From: Staphylococcus gallinarum
GTDB taxonomy: Bacteria; Bacillota; Bacilli; Staphylococcales; Staphylococcaceae
Length of the DNA: 64,000 bases
Assembly: GCF_000875895.1 (NCBI RefSeq)
Contig: NZ_JXCF01000012.1
Location: 1-64,000, forward strand
Direction of reading: 5' to 3'
Part shown: positions 39,402 through 48,857 of the stretch, piece by piece
How the letters are laid out: every line of letters begins with the position of its first letter
How positions within the stretch are numbered: position 1 is the first letter of the stretch
The notes under the pieces: model-generated
The model's input: the letters and a program-made list of their open reading frames with translations, nothing else
Told to the model about the DNA's origin: nothing
Database searches by the model: none
Made by a program: the position numbers and the translations under genes

Positions 39402-39974
39402 ATGTCTAAGCTTATTGATAATAAAATCGAACAATTTTCACGTTATTTGCAACAACGCAATAATTTAGAACATATTGAGTTTTTAAAAATCCGTTTGGGT
39501 ATGCAAGCAGTTGCAATTAACTTTTTTAAAGCATTAGTTACTTATGGCGTTTCTATCCTCTGTCATCTCTTTTTATACACTTTAACTGTACATTTAACTT
39601 ATTTTTTCATTAGGCTTTATGCACACGGTGCACATGCGAAATCATCATTTTTGTGTCACGTGCAAAATTTATTGCTTTTTGTTTTATTACCTTGGTTAAT
39701 TGGGTATATGCAAGTGTCTCCATTAATAATGTATATACTTGCAATAATGGGATTTATTATTCTTGTTATTTATGCACCTGCAGAAACCAAGAAGCAACCT
39801 ATACCTGAAAGACTTCGAAAAGGTAAGAAAATAAAAACGATTGTAGTAACTTTATTATTATTAGTGATTTCAGTATTTTTCTCTGAACCCTATCAACAAT
39901 TAATACTTTTGGGTATTGTATTAATTTCAGTGGTTCAACTACCAATATTTTTCCCTAAGGAGGATGTTTCATAA
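39402..39974 (+). CDS. agrB: AgrD-processing membrane peptidase AgrB
   Basis: A 190-residue polytopic membrane cysteine protease that cuts AgrD at its C-terminal side and forms the thiolactone. The start at 39402 (MSKLIDNKIEQFSRYLQ) follows GGAGAG; the frame begins earlier at 39372 in the promoter -10. The catalytic His and Cys lie in FIRLYAHGAHAKSSFLCHV. It ends one base into the agrD start (TAATG). Confidence 0.95.
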   Translation: MSKLIDNKIEQFSRYLQQRNNLEHIEFLKIRLGMQAVAINFFKALVTYGVSILCHLFLYTLTVHLTYFFIRLYAHGAHAKSSFLCHVQNLLLFVLLPWLIGYMQVSPLIMYILAIMGFIILVIYAPAETKKQPIPERLRKGKKIKTIVVTLLLLVISVFFSEPYQQLILLGIVLISVVQLPIFFPKEDVS

Positions 39975-40111
39975 TGAATATTTTAGATTCTTTATTAAAT
40001 TTAGCTACTAAATTCTTTTCAGCATTAGGTGCTTCAGTTGGTGCTAGACCATGTGGCGGTTTCTTTGATGAGCCAGAAGTACCAGCAGAAATAACAGAAT
40101 TACACAAATAA
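39974..40111 (+). CDS. agrD: autoinducing peptide precursor AgrD
   Basis: A 45-residue precursor: amphipathic leader (MNILDSLLNLATKFFSALGA), pheromone core (SVGARPCGGFF) and acidic recognition tail (DEPEVPAEITELHK). The AIP is predicted as GARPCGGFF or VGARPCGGFF with a thiolactone from Cys to the C-terminal Phe; AgrB cuts before DEPEVP. This differs from all four S. aureus AIPs and resembles those of S. xylosus and S. gallinarum (from memory). It is too short for most gene finders. GGAGGATG precedes the ATG. Confidence 0.95.
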   Translation: MNILDSLLNLATKFFSALGASVGARPCGGFFDEPEVPAEITELHK

Positions 40112-40136
40112 TTGGTCAGTAGAAAGTGTGTAAAGA

Positions 40137-41397
40137 ATGACAATATTAACTTCACTTACATTATCAATATTTCAAGCTGTTATACTATTTATTATTATCA
40201 AGATAATTAATGGTATATCTTATAATCCCTTCAACTATTGTATTCTATTTTTTCCATAATAAAGCAATGATCTTTCTTTTACTCTGTTCTGTTATTTATA
40301 TGTATTTCAAAAATAGGATTATTGGCTTTGTTTCTGTATTAATTAGTTTCTTTATATTATACATAGCCAACTTTATAACTATATGGTTAGCAACTATTTC
40401 ATATAACCTTATTGAAAGTGATTTGCTTTTTAATTCCCTTTATTTGATATTATTTGCTGTTACAACCTTAGGGTTTTCTTTTATTTCAAGATATTTTGTG
40501 AAGAAATTATTATCATCGGACTTATCATTCAATAAAATTTATTTGACTATTGTAGCGTTATTTTTATTAACTTGTTTATTAGTTGTTTATTTCTATTTAC
40601 CTAATCAAATTATGTCATTTGCGGATACAAAATTTTTAGTAGTGTTATACTCAATTTTCATCATTACGCTAGCTATTCTAATTATCACAATTTCATTTAG
40701 TATTGTAAGGCAGATTCAGTATAAACGTAATATGCAAGAAATTGAAAATTATTACAAATATACACTGCAAATTGAAAACATTAATAATGAAATGCGTAAG
40801 TTTAGACATGATTATGTAAATATTTTGTCCACCATGTCAGAATTTATTAGAGAAAATGATATGGACGGTTTAAAAAAATACTTCAATGAAGAAATTTTAC
40901 CAATGCAAGATAGTATGCAAATGAATGCCATTAAGATCAATGGTATTGAAAATTTAAAAGTACGAGAGATAAAAGGTTTGTTAACAACTAAAATATTACA
41001 AGCTCAAGAGAAAAATATTCGTATCAGTATTGAAGTTCCAGAACCAATTGACAAAATAGACATGCCTATCGTTAATTTAAGTCGAGCCATTGGCATAATT
41101 TTAGATAATGCAATTGAAGCATCAGAAAAAATTGAAGATGATCCCTTGATTCGCATTGCCTTTATCAAAAATAATGATGATTCTGTTATGTTTATTGTTA
41201 TGAATAAATGTGAGCCTGATATGCCTAGAGTACACACCCTCTTTAAAGAAAACTTTTCTACAAAAGGGAAAAATCGTGGATTAGGTCTTTCTACCTTAAA
41301 GGAATTGACAGATACAACTTCTAATGTTTTATTAGATACAACAATTGATAATAATTACTTTATTCAAAAAGTGGAAATTTTAAATTCTAATTCATAA
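40137..41397 (+). pseudogene. agrC: agr sensor histidine kinase AgrC, 5' frameshift
   Basis: The main frame (40210-41397, 395 residues) has six-helix sensor sequence, the HPK10 phosphoacceptor His in MRKFRHDYVNIL, the N box LDNAIEAS and GLGLSTLKE, but its first ATG at 40210 has no RBS. A second frame begins at the ATG 40137 (MTILTSLTLSIFQAVILFIII) with a typical AgrC first helix and stops at 40257-40259. Removing one T from the T6 tract at 40248-40253 joins them (NYCILFFHNKAM) into 419 residues, close to the usual 430. So the gene as given is frameshifted; phase variation, a fixed mutation or a sequencing error are all possible. Confidence 0.8.
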
Positions 41398-41409
41398 GGA
41401 CGTGGAAAC

Positions 41410-42126
41410 ATGAAGATATTCATTTGTGAAGATGACCCAAAACAGCGCGAGAATATGATTTCAATTATAAACAATTACATTATGATTGAAGAAAAACCTA
41501 TGGAAATTGAAGTTGCTACAGATGATCCTTATGAAATTTTAGAACGTTCTAAAGATTTAAATGACATTGGTTGTTATTTTTTAGATATTCAACTTGAAGC
41601 GGATATTAATGGAATAAAGTTAGCAAGTGAGATTCGAAAGCATGACCCAGTGGGAAATATTATTTTTGTGACAAGTCATAGTGAGTTAACTTATTTAACT
41701 TTTGTTTATAAAGTTGCTGCAATGGATTTTATCTTTAAAGATGATCCAGATGAACTTAAATCAAGAATAATAGACTGTTTAGAAACTTCAGAATCTAGAT
41801 TAAAATTATTATCTAAAGAAAGTAATGTCGAAACAATTGAGTTAAAGCGTGGTAGTAATTCGGTTTATGTGCAATATGATGATGTCATGTTTTTCGAGTC
41901 TTCATCAAAATCACATCGGTTGATAGCACATTTGGATAATCGTCAAATTGAATTTTATGGCAACTTAAAGGAAATTGATCAATTAGATGAAAGATTTTTC
42001 CGTTGTCATAATAGCTTTGTCGTAAATCGACACAACATAGAATCAATAGACTCTAAATCTCGTATCGTATATTTTAAAAATAGTGAACATTGTTATGCAT
42101 CAGTAAGGAACGTTAAAAAAATATAA
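41410..42126 (+). CDS. agrA: agr response regulator AgrA
   Basis: A 238-residue regulator, exactly the S. aureus length. The receiver domain (residues 1-125) has EDDPKQR and the phosphorylated Asp in CYFLDIQL; the LytTR DNA-binding domain (about 140-238) contains RCHNSFVVNRHNIESIDSK. It activates P2 and P3. It ends NVKKI through an A7 tract, the known slippage site of S. aureus agrA, intact here. AAGGACGTGG precedes the ATG. Confidence 0.97.
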   Translation: MKIFICEDDPKQRENMISIINNYIMIEEKPMEIEVATDDPYEILERSKDLNDIGCYFLDIQLEADINGIKLASEIRKHDPVGNIIFVTSHSELTYLTFVYKVAAMDFIFKDDPDELKSRIIDCLETSESRLKLLSKESNVETIELKRGSNSVYVQYDDVMFFESSSKSHRLIAHLDNRQIEFYGNLKEIDQLDERFFRCHNSFVVNRHNIESIDSKSRIVYFKNSEHCYASVRNVKKI

Positions 42127-42139
42127 TTCATAAATAGTA

Positions 42140-42190
42140 AACGCCATATAAAGTATCCTTTCATAGTGAAAGCTTTATATGGCGTTTTAT
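42140..42190. terminator. bidirectional terminator between agrA and scrK
   Basis: AAACGCCATATAAAG / CTTTATATGGCGTTTT hairpin between convergent genes. Confidence 0.85.
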
Positions 42191-42194
42191 TTTG

Positions 42195-43160
42195 TTATTT
42201 ATTTAATGCTGCATTTACTTCTTCTAAATTTGGCAAACTATCAATTGCTCCGTATTTCGTAGTAACCATAGCTGCTACATAGTTACTGAAATTTAGAATT
42301 GCTTGCCCTTCCTCTTTTAATTGAATTACTGCATTTGTACTGTCTGATGTTAACAATCTGCTGATTAATGCACCGATAAATGCATCACCAGCGCCAGTTG
42401 TATCGATGGCTTTTACTTTAATGCCTTGTTGTTCTATAATAGTCCCGTCTTTAAAGTATAACACCGCTCCGTCTGGGCCTTTCGTATAAATAACAACTTC
42501 AACATCGCCTTGAAATAACCATTGAATAGCTTGTTTTTCATTTTCCTCGCCTGTCACAAATGTTAATTCTTCATCCGAAATTTTAATAATGTTAGCTAGT
42601 GATAGAAATTCATGAATTGCGTTTTTGCAATCCGCTTCACTATCCCATAATGGTAATCTAACATTTGGATCAAAGACAATTGTGCCGCCTGCTGATTTAA
42701 CCTTATCAATCAATGCTTTATGTGCTTTTTTCATAGGGCTTTCTACTAGATCAACTGAACAAAAGTGTAGTATATCCTTATTAGTTACTTCAATATTTGT
42801 GACATCTTCCTCAGAAAACAACATATCTGCAGATGGTTTACGATAAAATGAAAAATCACGTTCTCCATCTTTAGTTAAGCTTACAAATGCTAGAGCAGTG
42901 TTTGCCTCATGTGTTCGCTTTAAATAACTTGTCTGAACACCGATTGTTTCAATCGTTTCGACTATTAAATCACCAAATGCATCATCACCTAATTGCGTAA
43001 TCATTTCAGCATTACCACCTAACTTAGTCGCTGTACAAGCAACGTTACATGGCGCGCCACCTACTTGGCGAGAAAATCCTTCTACATCCTTTAATTTAGA
43101 ATCTGTTGTATTAGGTATAAAATCTATAAGTGCTTCTCCAATTGCTAGTAAACGTTTCAT
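42195..43160 (-). CDS. scrK: fructokinase ScrK
   Basis: A 321-residue PfkB-family sugar kinase that phosphorylates the fructose freed by ScrB. Signature 1 is GGAPCNVACTATKLGG, signature 2 DTTGAGDAFIGAL with the catalytic Asp. It begins three bases after the scrB stop. The trio scrR-scrB-scrK is read on the minus strand. Confidence 0.9.
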   Translation of the reverse strand: MKRLLAIGEALIDFIPNTTDSKLKDVEGFSRQVGGAPCNVACTATKLGGNAEMITQLGDDAFGDLIVETIETIGVQTSYLKRTHEANTALAFVSLTKDGERDFSFYRKPSADMLFSEEDVTNIEVTNKDILHFCSVDLVESPMKKAHKALIDKVKSAGGTIVFDPNVRLPLWDSEADCKNAIHEFLSLANIIKISDEELTFVTGEENEKQAIQWLFQGDVEVVIYTKGPDGAVLYFKDGTIIEQQGIKVKAIDTTGAGDAFIGALISRLLTSDSTNAVIQLKEEGQAILNFSNYVAAMVTTKYGAIDSLPNLEEVNAALNK

Positions 43161-43163
43161 AAC

Positions 43164-44645
43164 TTATTTATCATCCTTCAAATCATATTTAGTAAATCTT
43201 AAGTATGCTTGTCCTGATTCTGTTGATGTTTTAATACCGGTTGCATTTTCATCAGTAAAAATCCTAGATGTTAATACACTTTCTCCATTATTACAAAATA
43301 TTTCAACGCTTGATGTATCAACATATATTCTTAATTGTGTTAAATCTTGACTTAGTGTTGTTGTACGTGTAGTTCCCTCAACTGGATCGGGTAACAAACC
43401 ACTTTCACTACGATCTAAAGTTAACGTTCTAGATTTGGTGTCGTAAGTTATAAGTGTTGAATGTTGCTTAGAAGTTCTTAATTCGAAATAAATAGCAGTT
43501 GCATCATTTTCTAAAATATCTATTATTAATTCATATTGTGTACCTTCATAAGGATGAAGCTGTCTTGGGAATTTATTAGCATACCCAAGTGCTGTCTCTT
43601 CATTAGTTCTTAATGATTCTAATGCAGGAATAGGTCTTTGTTTGAGCTTACCTTCCTCTATCGTTAATACACGAGGAATAGTTAAGCAATGTGCCCAGCC
43701 ATCTTCGTCCGATGGATAATTTGTATCAGGTAATCCCATCCAACCAATTAAGATGCGTCTACCTTGTTCATCTATAAATGTTTGTGGTGCATAAAAATCA
43801 AACCCATGATCTAATTCGTGAAAATCTCCATGATTCATAGTTAAATTATCAATATCATATTGCCCCATAATATAACCAGACTGATATATGTTTTTAAAAT
43901 GCTCGCCTTTTGATGCTAATCCTTGTGGACAAAACATTAAGATATCATAGCCATTTAAATTAAAGTAATCGGGACATTCCCACATGTAGCCAAATTCATC
44001 TAATTTTGTTTCAATCTCACCTTGGAATTCCCAATTCACAATATCATTAGAGCGATATTGTAATACTCTACCTTGTTCTAAATCATTTTGTGCTGCAATG
44101 ATGGCATAATAGACCCCATCCTTTGTAAATACCTTCGGATCTCTAAAATGCTGAGTATAACCAGCTGGAGGTTCAGCAATAACAGCTTTAGGGAATTTCT
44201 CAACCTTACCATCTGCATCAACTTTTGCTATATGTTGACTTGATGAACGAGCCCAATCTTTATCACGATGATTTGCAGTATACATATAATATAAATGTTG
44301 ATTATATTCAAAGGCACTTCCGCTATAGACTCCATGACTATCATCTTTTGTATCGGGTTTTAATGTAGGACCAATTGGTTCAAAGTGTACCAAATCATCG
44401 CTAGTATATGTATACCAATATTTTAATCCATGTACGGGTCCTAAAGGAAACCATTGGTGAGAAACATAATACTTACCATCAAAATAAATTAAACCATTAG
44501 GATCATTTAGTAATCCCGTTGTAGGTTGTATATGATATCTTTGTCTATATTTTGATGCATCTACTTGTTCCGTCAATGCATCTATTGTTTGTTGATCTAC
44601 ATCTTCAATTCTTTGATAACGCTGTTCTCTTGTCCACTCCGTCAT
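43164..44645 (-). CDS. scrB: sucrose-6-phosphate hydrolase ScrB
   Basis: A 493-residue GH32 enzyme splitting sucrose 6-phosphate to glucose 6-phosphate and fructose. The triad motifs are GLLNDPNGLIYF (nucleophile Asp), HFRDPKVF (transition-state Asp) and MWECPDYF (acid/base Glu). A C-terminal beta-sandwich follows. GGAGGAT precedes the ATG. No sucrose PTS gene is in the window. Confidence 0.95.
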   Translation of the reverse strand: MTEWTREQRYQRIEDVDQQTIDALTEQVDASKYRQRYHIQPTTGLLNDPNGLIYFDGKYYVSHQWFPLGPVHGLKYWYTYTSDDLVHFEPIGPTLKPDTKDDSHGVYSGSAFEYNQHLYYMYTANHRDKDWARSSSQHIAKVDADGKVEKFPKAVIAEPPAGYTQHFRDPKVFTKDGVYYAIIAAQNDLEQGRVLQYRSNDIVNWEFQGEIETKLDEFGYMWECPDYFNLNGYDILMFCPQGLASKGEHFKNIYQSGYIMGQYDIDNLTMNHGDFHELDHGFDFYAPQTFIDEQGRRILIGWMGLPDTNYPSDEDGWAHCLTIPRVLTIEEGKLKQRPIPALESLRTNEETALGYANKFPRQLHPYEGTQYELIIDILENDATAIYFELRTSKQHSTLITYDTKSRTLTLDRSESGLLPDPVEGTTRTTTLSQDLTQLRIYVDTSSVEIFCNNGESVLTSRIFTDENATGIKTSTESGQAYLRFTKYDLKDDK

Positions 44646-44666
44646 TTTTTATCCTCCTAAATAATT

Positions 44667-44684
44667 TTGGTACCGGTTCCACAA
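44667..44684 (-). promoter_or_regulatory. ScrR operator upstream of scrB
   Basis: TTGGTACCGGTTCCACAA, an imperfect palindrome around CCGG between scrR and scrB. The core GGAACCG is shared with the site before scrR. Confidence 0.65.
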
Positions 44685-44712
44685 TATACTTTTACATCAT
44701 ATCATGTTTCTA

Positions 44713-45675
44713 CTAAGATTTAAATGATAGGCTGACATCAATAGTTAACCTTTGTTCAATTGGTTGTTGTTTAATCATATGATTTAATTGTGTCATTGCT
44801 ACTTCCCCCGCTTGTTCAAAGTGATATATAACTGTACTAATCGATGGTGACACAATTTCTGTAACAGGATCTCCACCAAAGCCAACAATTCGTTGATTTT
44901 TCACTTGTTGATCATGTTCTGAAATATATTTATGCACAGCTAAGGCTATTGAGTCTGTAGCGCCAACAACTGCATCATAATGTGGATGTGCATCTAATTC
45001 AGAAATAACATCTTCCATCGCTTCTTGATAATTAAATGAAGTTAATGAAATATTTGGCTCTAGACCATACGCTTTCAATCCTGCAATAAGCCCTGATTTT
45101 CTATCAATACCAACTGCAATATCGCTTTCGGTTACCCCGAAAAATTTAATATTTTTATAATTTTGCTGACCTAATTTTTTACCAACAATATACCCAGCGT
45201 GATAATCGTTATGTATGACACAATGTAAAGATTCATGCTCTTGTCCAACAATAATTACAGGGACTTGAATCTTGTTAATAATAGCTAAATGACGATCTGT
45301 AATTTCAGTAGCCATTAACACAATGCCATCAACCTTACTACGGTAAAATGTTTCTAAAGCTTCTAGTTCCTTTTCTGAATTTAAGTTAGTGTAATTTAAC
45401 AACAAACTATAATTTAATTCGTCACATATTGTTTTAATTCCCTTGACTGTTTCATCCACAGCATAAGAATTCATTCTCGGAATAATTGCGCCTATCATAT
45501 TTGTTCTATGGGCACGTAAACTTTGAGCAAATTGATTAGGTTGATAATCATTTTCTTGAATAATCTTATCTAGTTTTTGTTTTGTCTTTAGACTAACTGA
45601 TCCATTGTTTAGATACCTAGAAACAGTACTCTTGGATACGCCTGCAATTTTTGCAATATCAGCAATATTTTTCAT
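44713..45675 (-). CDS. scrR: sucrose operon repressor ScrR (LacI family)
   Basis: A 320-residue LacI/GalR repressor: helix-turn-helix and hinge (NIADIAKIAGVSKSTVSRYL, residues 2-21) followed by a periplasmic-binding-like sugar domain. It lies just upstream of scrB, and its own promoter region carries a second operator-like site, suggesting autoregulation. Confidence 0.9.
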   Translation of the reverse strand: MKNIADIAKIAGVSKSTVSRYLNNGSVSLKTKQKLDKIIQENDYQPNQFAQSLRAHRTNMIGAIIPRMNSYAVDETVKGIKTICDELNYSLLLNYTNLNSEKELEALETFYRSKVDGIVLMATEITDRHLAIINKIQVPVIIVGQEHESLHCVIHNDYHAGYIVGKKLGQQNYKNIKFFGVTESDIAVGIDRKSGLIAGLKAYGLEPNISLTSFNYQEAMEDVISELDAHPHYDAVVGATDSIALAVHKYISEHDQQVKNQRIVGFGGDPVTEIVSPSISTVIYHFEQAGEVAMTQLNHMIKQQPIEQRLTIDVSLSFKS

Positions 45676-45726
45676 ATACTCTCACTCTCATTATTTAGCT
45701 ATTGTAAACATTACTATTCTACCATA

Positions 45727-45741
45727 TTGGAACCGCTTTAA
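45727..45741 (-). promoter_or_regulatory. second ScrR-type operator, upstream of scrR
   Basis: TTGGAACCGCTTTAA resembles the scrB site through GGAACCG. Confidence 0.5.
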
Positions 45742-45756
45742 ATACCATTTAAAGTA

Positions 45757-45806
45757 AAAACCATCTTGAATTGACGCATTATTTTATGCCTGTCCAAGAT
45801 GGTTCT
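45757..45806 (-). terminator. terminator of the TusA-YeeE operon
   Basis: ACCATCTTG / CAAGATGGT arms downstream of the TusA-like gene with TTTTTA on the minus strand. Confidence 0.6.
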
Positions 45807-45821
45807 TCTTTAATTTATTTA

Positions 45822-46046
45822 TTAAGCTTTTTTAATAGTAATTGTCCAAGAAGCATCGTCTAGTTGTTCATAATTTGTAACTGGATAACCTTGTTCAGCA
45901 GCCCAATTTGGTAGTGCTTCTGTTGCTTGCGTACAATCGAAATCAATTTTCAATTCATCACCATTATCTAATGTGTCCATTTTTTTCTGAGCTTCAATTA
46001 ATGGGAACGGACAAACCATACCTACTGTACCTAATTCATATACCAT
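45822..46046 (-). CDS. TusA-family sulfurtransferase
   Basis: A 74-residue sulfur carrier with the TusA signature CPFPLIEAQKKMD, whose Cys carries persulfide sulfur. Fused or adjacent TusA-like proteins usually accept sulfur from a membrane transporter, and here the YeeE-type gene lies 20 bases upstream in the same operon. GGAGATAA precedes the ATG. Confidence 0.88.
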   Translation of the reverse strand: MVYELGTVGMVCPFPLIEAQKKMDTLDNGDELKIDFDCTQATEALPNWAAEQGYPVTNYEQLDDASWTITIKKA

Positions 46047-46066
46047 AGTTATTATCTCCTTTAACT

Positions 46067-47161
46067 TTAAGTCATTTGTGTTCCTGAAGTAACTGTATTT
46101 TTATTATTTACTTGTGATTTTTGTGCTTTTTTCATAGGTCTTATAAATAAAAAGTAACTCATTGTCCATGCGCCTAATATCATCGATGCCAATGCAATCC
46201 AGCCTTTCCAAGACATTGTCGCTGTCTCTACTAAGCCATTACCAATTGAGCATCCACCAGCTACTGACGCACCAAATCCCATCAGCACACCACCGATAAC
46301 ACTATTACGTATTATCGCTTTATCTGGAAGTCTCCATTTAAATTCTCTTGATCCTCTAGCTGCAATATAAGAACCTAGGAAAATTCCTAAAACTAAGAAT
46401 ACGCCCCAGTCTAGTAACTTTGTATCACCTGTAACGAGAAATTGAATTATATTTGCTGATGGTGTCGTTATACCTAAACCATACATTCTACCTGTTGTCT
46501 CACTGACTGGCCATGCCAATAATGCAATTAATCCAACAGCAATTGCGGCAACAAAAGGATGGTATTTCTTTTCAAATAGTAAATGTCTAACTCCAGTGAA
46601 TTTTTGTTTTAATTGTGGTACTGCAAATTTAGGTTTTGGCTTACGTAATGTCTTAACCACTACAAATACAGTAATAATTGTTAATATTAACACCCAAATC
46701 CAAGTTGGAATGCCTGTTGTTTGTGCCATACTTGTATTGACATTAGTTGGTTTATTTAAGCCATTCATTAATGGCAATAAAATCCCAAATTTAGTTGCTG
46801 CTGATGTAAATGCATATGCTGCAAGTGCTAACCAACTACCGATTAAACCTTCACCCGCTCTGTACCATGTACCTGTTGCACATCCGCCAGATAAGATAAT
46901 CCCTATACCAAATATAAATGATCCAATAATAGTACCTATTAATGGGTATGATGCTGTTGGTATTTCAACAATTCCAGTTGACGTAAGAATCAATAGACCT
47001 ATACTTTGAACCGTAATTGCGATTAATAATGCATAAAACATTTTATTGTTTTTTTGTACATACATATCTCTAAAGCCACCTGCTAAACAAAACCGTGTGC
47101 GTTGCATTACAAAACCTAATAGTGCACCTACAATGAGCCCACTAAAAATTAACCAAGTCAT
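46067..47161 (-). CDS. YeeE/YedE-type thiosulfate/sulfur transporter
   Basis: A 364-residue membrane protein with about nine helices. Three conserved Cys sites, RTRFCLAGGF, SGGCATGTWYR and AGGCSIGNG, correspond to those that relay thiosulfate in TsuA. It imports a reduced sulfur compound, likely thiosulfate, and hands it to the TusA-like partner encoded downstream. GGGGAAAGAGG precedes the ATG. Confidence 0.87.
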   Translation of the reverse strand: MTWLIFSGLIVGALLGFVMQRTRFCLAGGFRDMYVQKNNKMFYALLIAITVQSIGLLILTSTGIVEIPTASYPLIGTIIGSFIFGIGIILSGGCATGTWYRAGEGLIGSWLALAAYAFTSAATKFGILLPLMNGLNKPTNVNTSMAQTTGIPTWIWVLILTIITVFVVVKTLRKPKPKFAVPQLKQKFTGVRHLLFEKKYHPFVAAIAVGLIALLAWPVSETTGRMYGLGITTPSANIIQFLVTGDTKLLDWGVFLVLGIFLGSYIAARGSREFKWRLPDKAIIRNSVIGGVLMGFGASVAGGCSIGNGLVETATMSWKGWIALASMILGAWTMSYFLFIRPMKKAQKSQVNNKNTVTSGTQMT

Positions 47162-47591
47162 TCAATAACCTCTTTCCCCGATAAAATCAATAAGATTAAT
47201 AATATTAGAATCAGAGTAACTTTTCAACCTCTTTGCTCATTTTATATATTTAATATATTTAGAAATAGAAATTTTAGTAAATAATCGATGATTTATGATT
47301 TTATTTAAATCTTCATCACTTAATTTGTTTTTTATTTTTTGTTTTATCTCAAGGATAGTTTCTGTTTCAATTAATTCATTTTAAAGTGTCTTATTTATTG
47401 TAGTAATTACATTTAAGAACTGCGAATTGTTTGCGAGACACCTGAGGGAGTATGTTGAGTGTCGAGACCGAGACTCGCTACCTTAGGAAAGCAAGCAATA
47501 ACAAGCCCATCAAAAATCTTTGATGGGCTTAATGCTAGGTATTTATGTTCTAGAGGCTTGATTAATATATATTTGGTTTATATATATAAGG
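47162..47591. other. intergenic stretch with GC-rich structured segment and terminator
   Basis: The segment 47419-47500 (GCGAATTGTTTGCGAGACAC...CTCGCTACCTTAGG) is clearly more GC-rich than its surroundings and contains GAGTGTCG-AGAC-CGAGACTC as a hairpin; it resembles staphylococcal intergenic repeats. AAGCCCATCAAA / TTTGATGGGCTT (47501-47531) is a terminator-like stem. No coding frame is seen. Confidence 0.5.
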
Positions 47592-48857
47592 TTAACTTAC
47601 TTTTTTTATTTTTCTATTCATCGTAAGTTTTTGATAATCTATTTTATCATTACTCATTAATAAAGCACCTAGACTAACAAGGACAATAATAATTAGCGAC
47701 ATAACAATATAAGTGTTTTGAAAACCGATAATTACATAAAGTTTCCCCATTACTAAAGAGAAAAATGCCACCCCTAATTGCTTCGCTACATTAAATGCAA
47801 GCATGTAAACTGTAGCAGATAGCCTAATATCAAATGTACCTACGATATATTTCATTATAGAAACTAACATTAGTGGCATTTCTATCGCTGCTAATAGTCT
47901 AAAGAATGATAGTAACCAAACTTCATCTGTGAATGCCGTACCTATGACCCTCAAAAATAAAATAATACCAAATAAGAATAAGCCATTCTTAGAACCTATT
48001 TTATTAATTATCCATGGCATAAATATCATAACAACCGCTTCAATAAAAATTTGAGTTGAAGTTAATTTACTAAATAATGATTCCCCATTACTTTGATTTG
48101 TAAAAAATTTAACAAAATAATTAGGAAATTGTTGATCAAATACATCATATAAACTGGCACTACCAATAATTAATAAACACAATCCCCAAAAACTTTTATT
48201 TTTAAATAACTTTAGAATCGTATTTTTATTTACATATGCTCTTTCATTTTTCGTTTTATCATCCTTTTGATATTCAAATGCTTTAACTTTAACAGACCAG
48301 AGAATAATACCAAGTAATAGTGCTACTATAGTACATACCCAAAATATACTATTGGGCTGTTTCACAAACATAATGCCACCAATAAATGCGAACGAACCGC
48401 CAGCAATTGAACCAAATAATCTTGCATGGCCGTATTCAAAGTTATTTGCTCGGCTCGATTTTTCACAATATGATTCGACGACCCCCACACCACTATACAA
48501 ACACAAACTAATAAATGAACCACCTAATACACTACCTAACAGCACATTCATATTGATTAATGGAATAAAAGCATATTCAAAAAATGGTCCTATTAGCAGT
48601 AAGCAAAAAATAACAAATGCAAACAAATACTTTTTTAATCCTAATTTATCTTGTATGACGCCATAAATTGGTTCAAGTACAATTGCTACAATAGACATTG
48701 TTGAAAATACAATTCCAGCTTCTGCTGTGTTTAAATGTGCTACTCTATTTAACCACAATGGCAAAAATGTAATGATTAATGTCCAGATAGCAAAATAAGA
48801 GAAATTAATGCCACCAAATCTCCAAAATGTAATACGCTTTAAATTAATCAATGGCAT
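47592..48857 (-). CDS. MFS oligosaccharide:H+ symporter
   Basis: A 421-residue transporter of the LacY/RafB-type (OHS) family from the ATG at 48857 (MPLINLKRITFWRFGGINFSYF). Twelve helices, with FFYFAxW-like start, PIYGVIQDKLGLKKYL in loop 2-3 and FEYGHARLFGSIAGG. It overlaps the GH43 gene by 14 bases, so it is translated with it and probably imports the arabino- or xylo-oligosaccharides that GH43 cuts. Confidence 0.85.
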   Translation of the reverse strand: MPLINLKRITFWRFGGINFSYFAIWTLIITFLPLWLNRVAHLNTAEAGIVFSTMSIVAIVLEPIYGVIQDKLGLKKYLFAFVIFCLLLIGPFFEYAFIPLINMNVLLGSVLGGSFISLCLYSGVGVVESYCEKSSRANNFEYGHARLFGSIAGGSFAFIGGIMFVKQPNSIFWVCTIVALLLGIILWSVKVKAFEYQKDDKTKNERAYVNKNTILKLFKNKSFWGLCLLIIGSASLYDVFDQQFPNYFVKFFTNQSNGESLFSKLTSTQIFIEAVVMIFMPWIINKIGSKNGLFLFGIILFLRVIGTAFTDEVWLLSFFRLLAAIEMPLMLVSIMKYIVGTFDIRLSATVYMLAFNVAKQLGVAFFSLVMGKLYVIIGFQNTYIVMSLIIIVLVSLGALLMSNDKIDYQKLTMNRKIKKVS

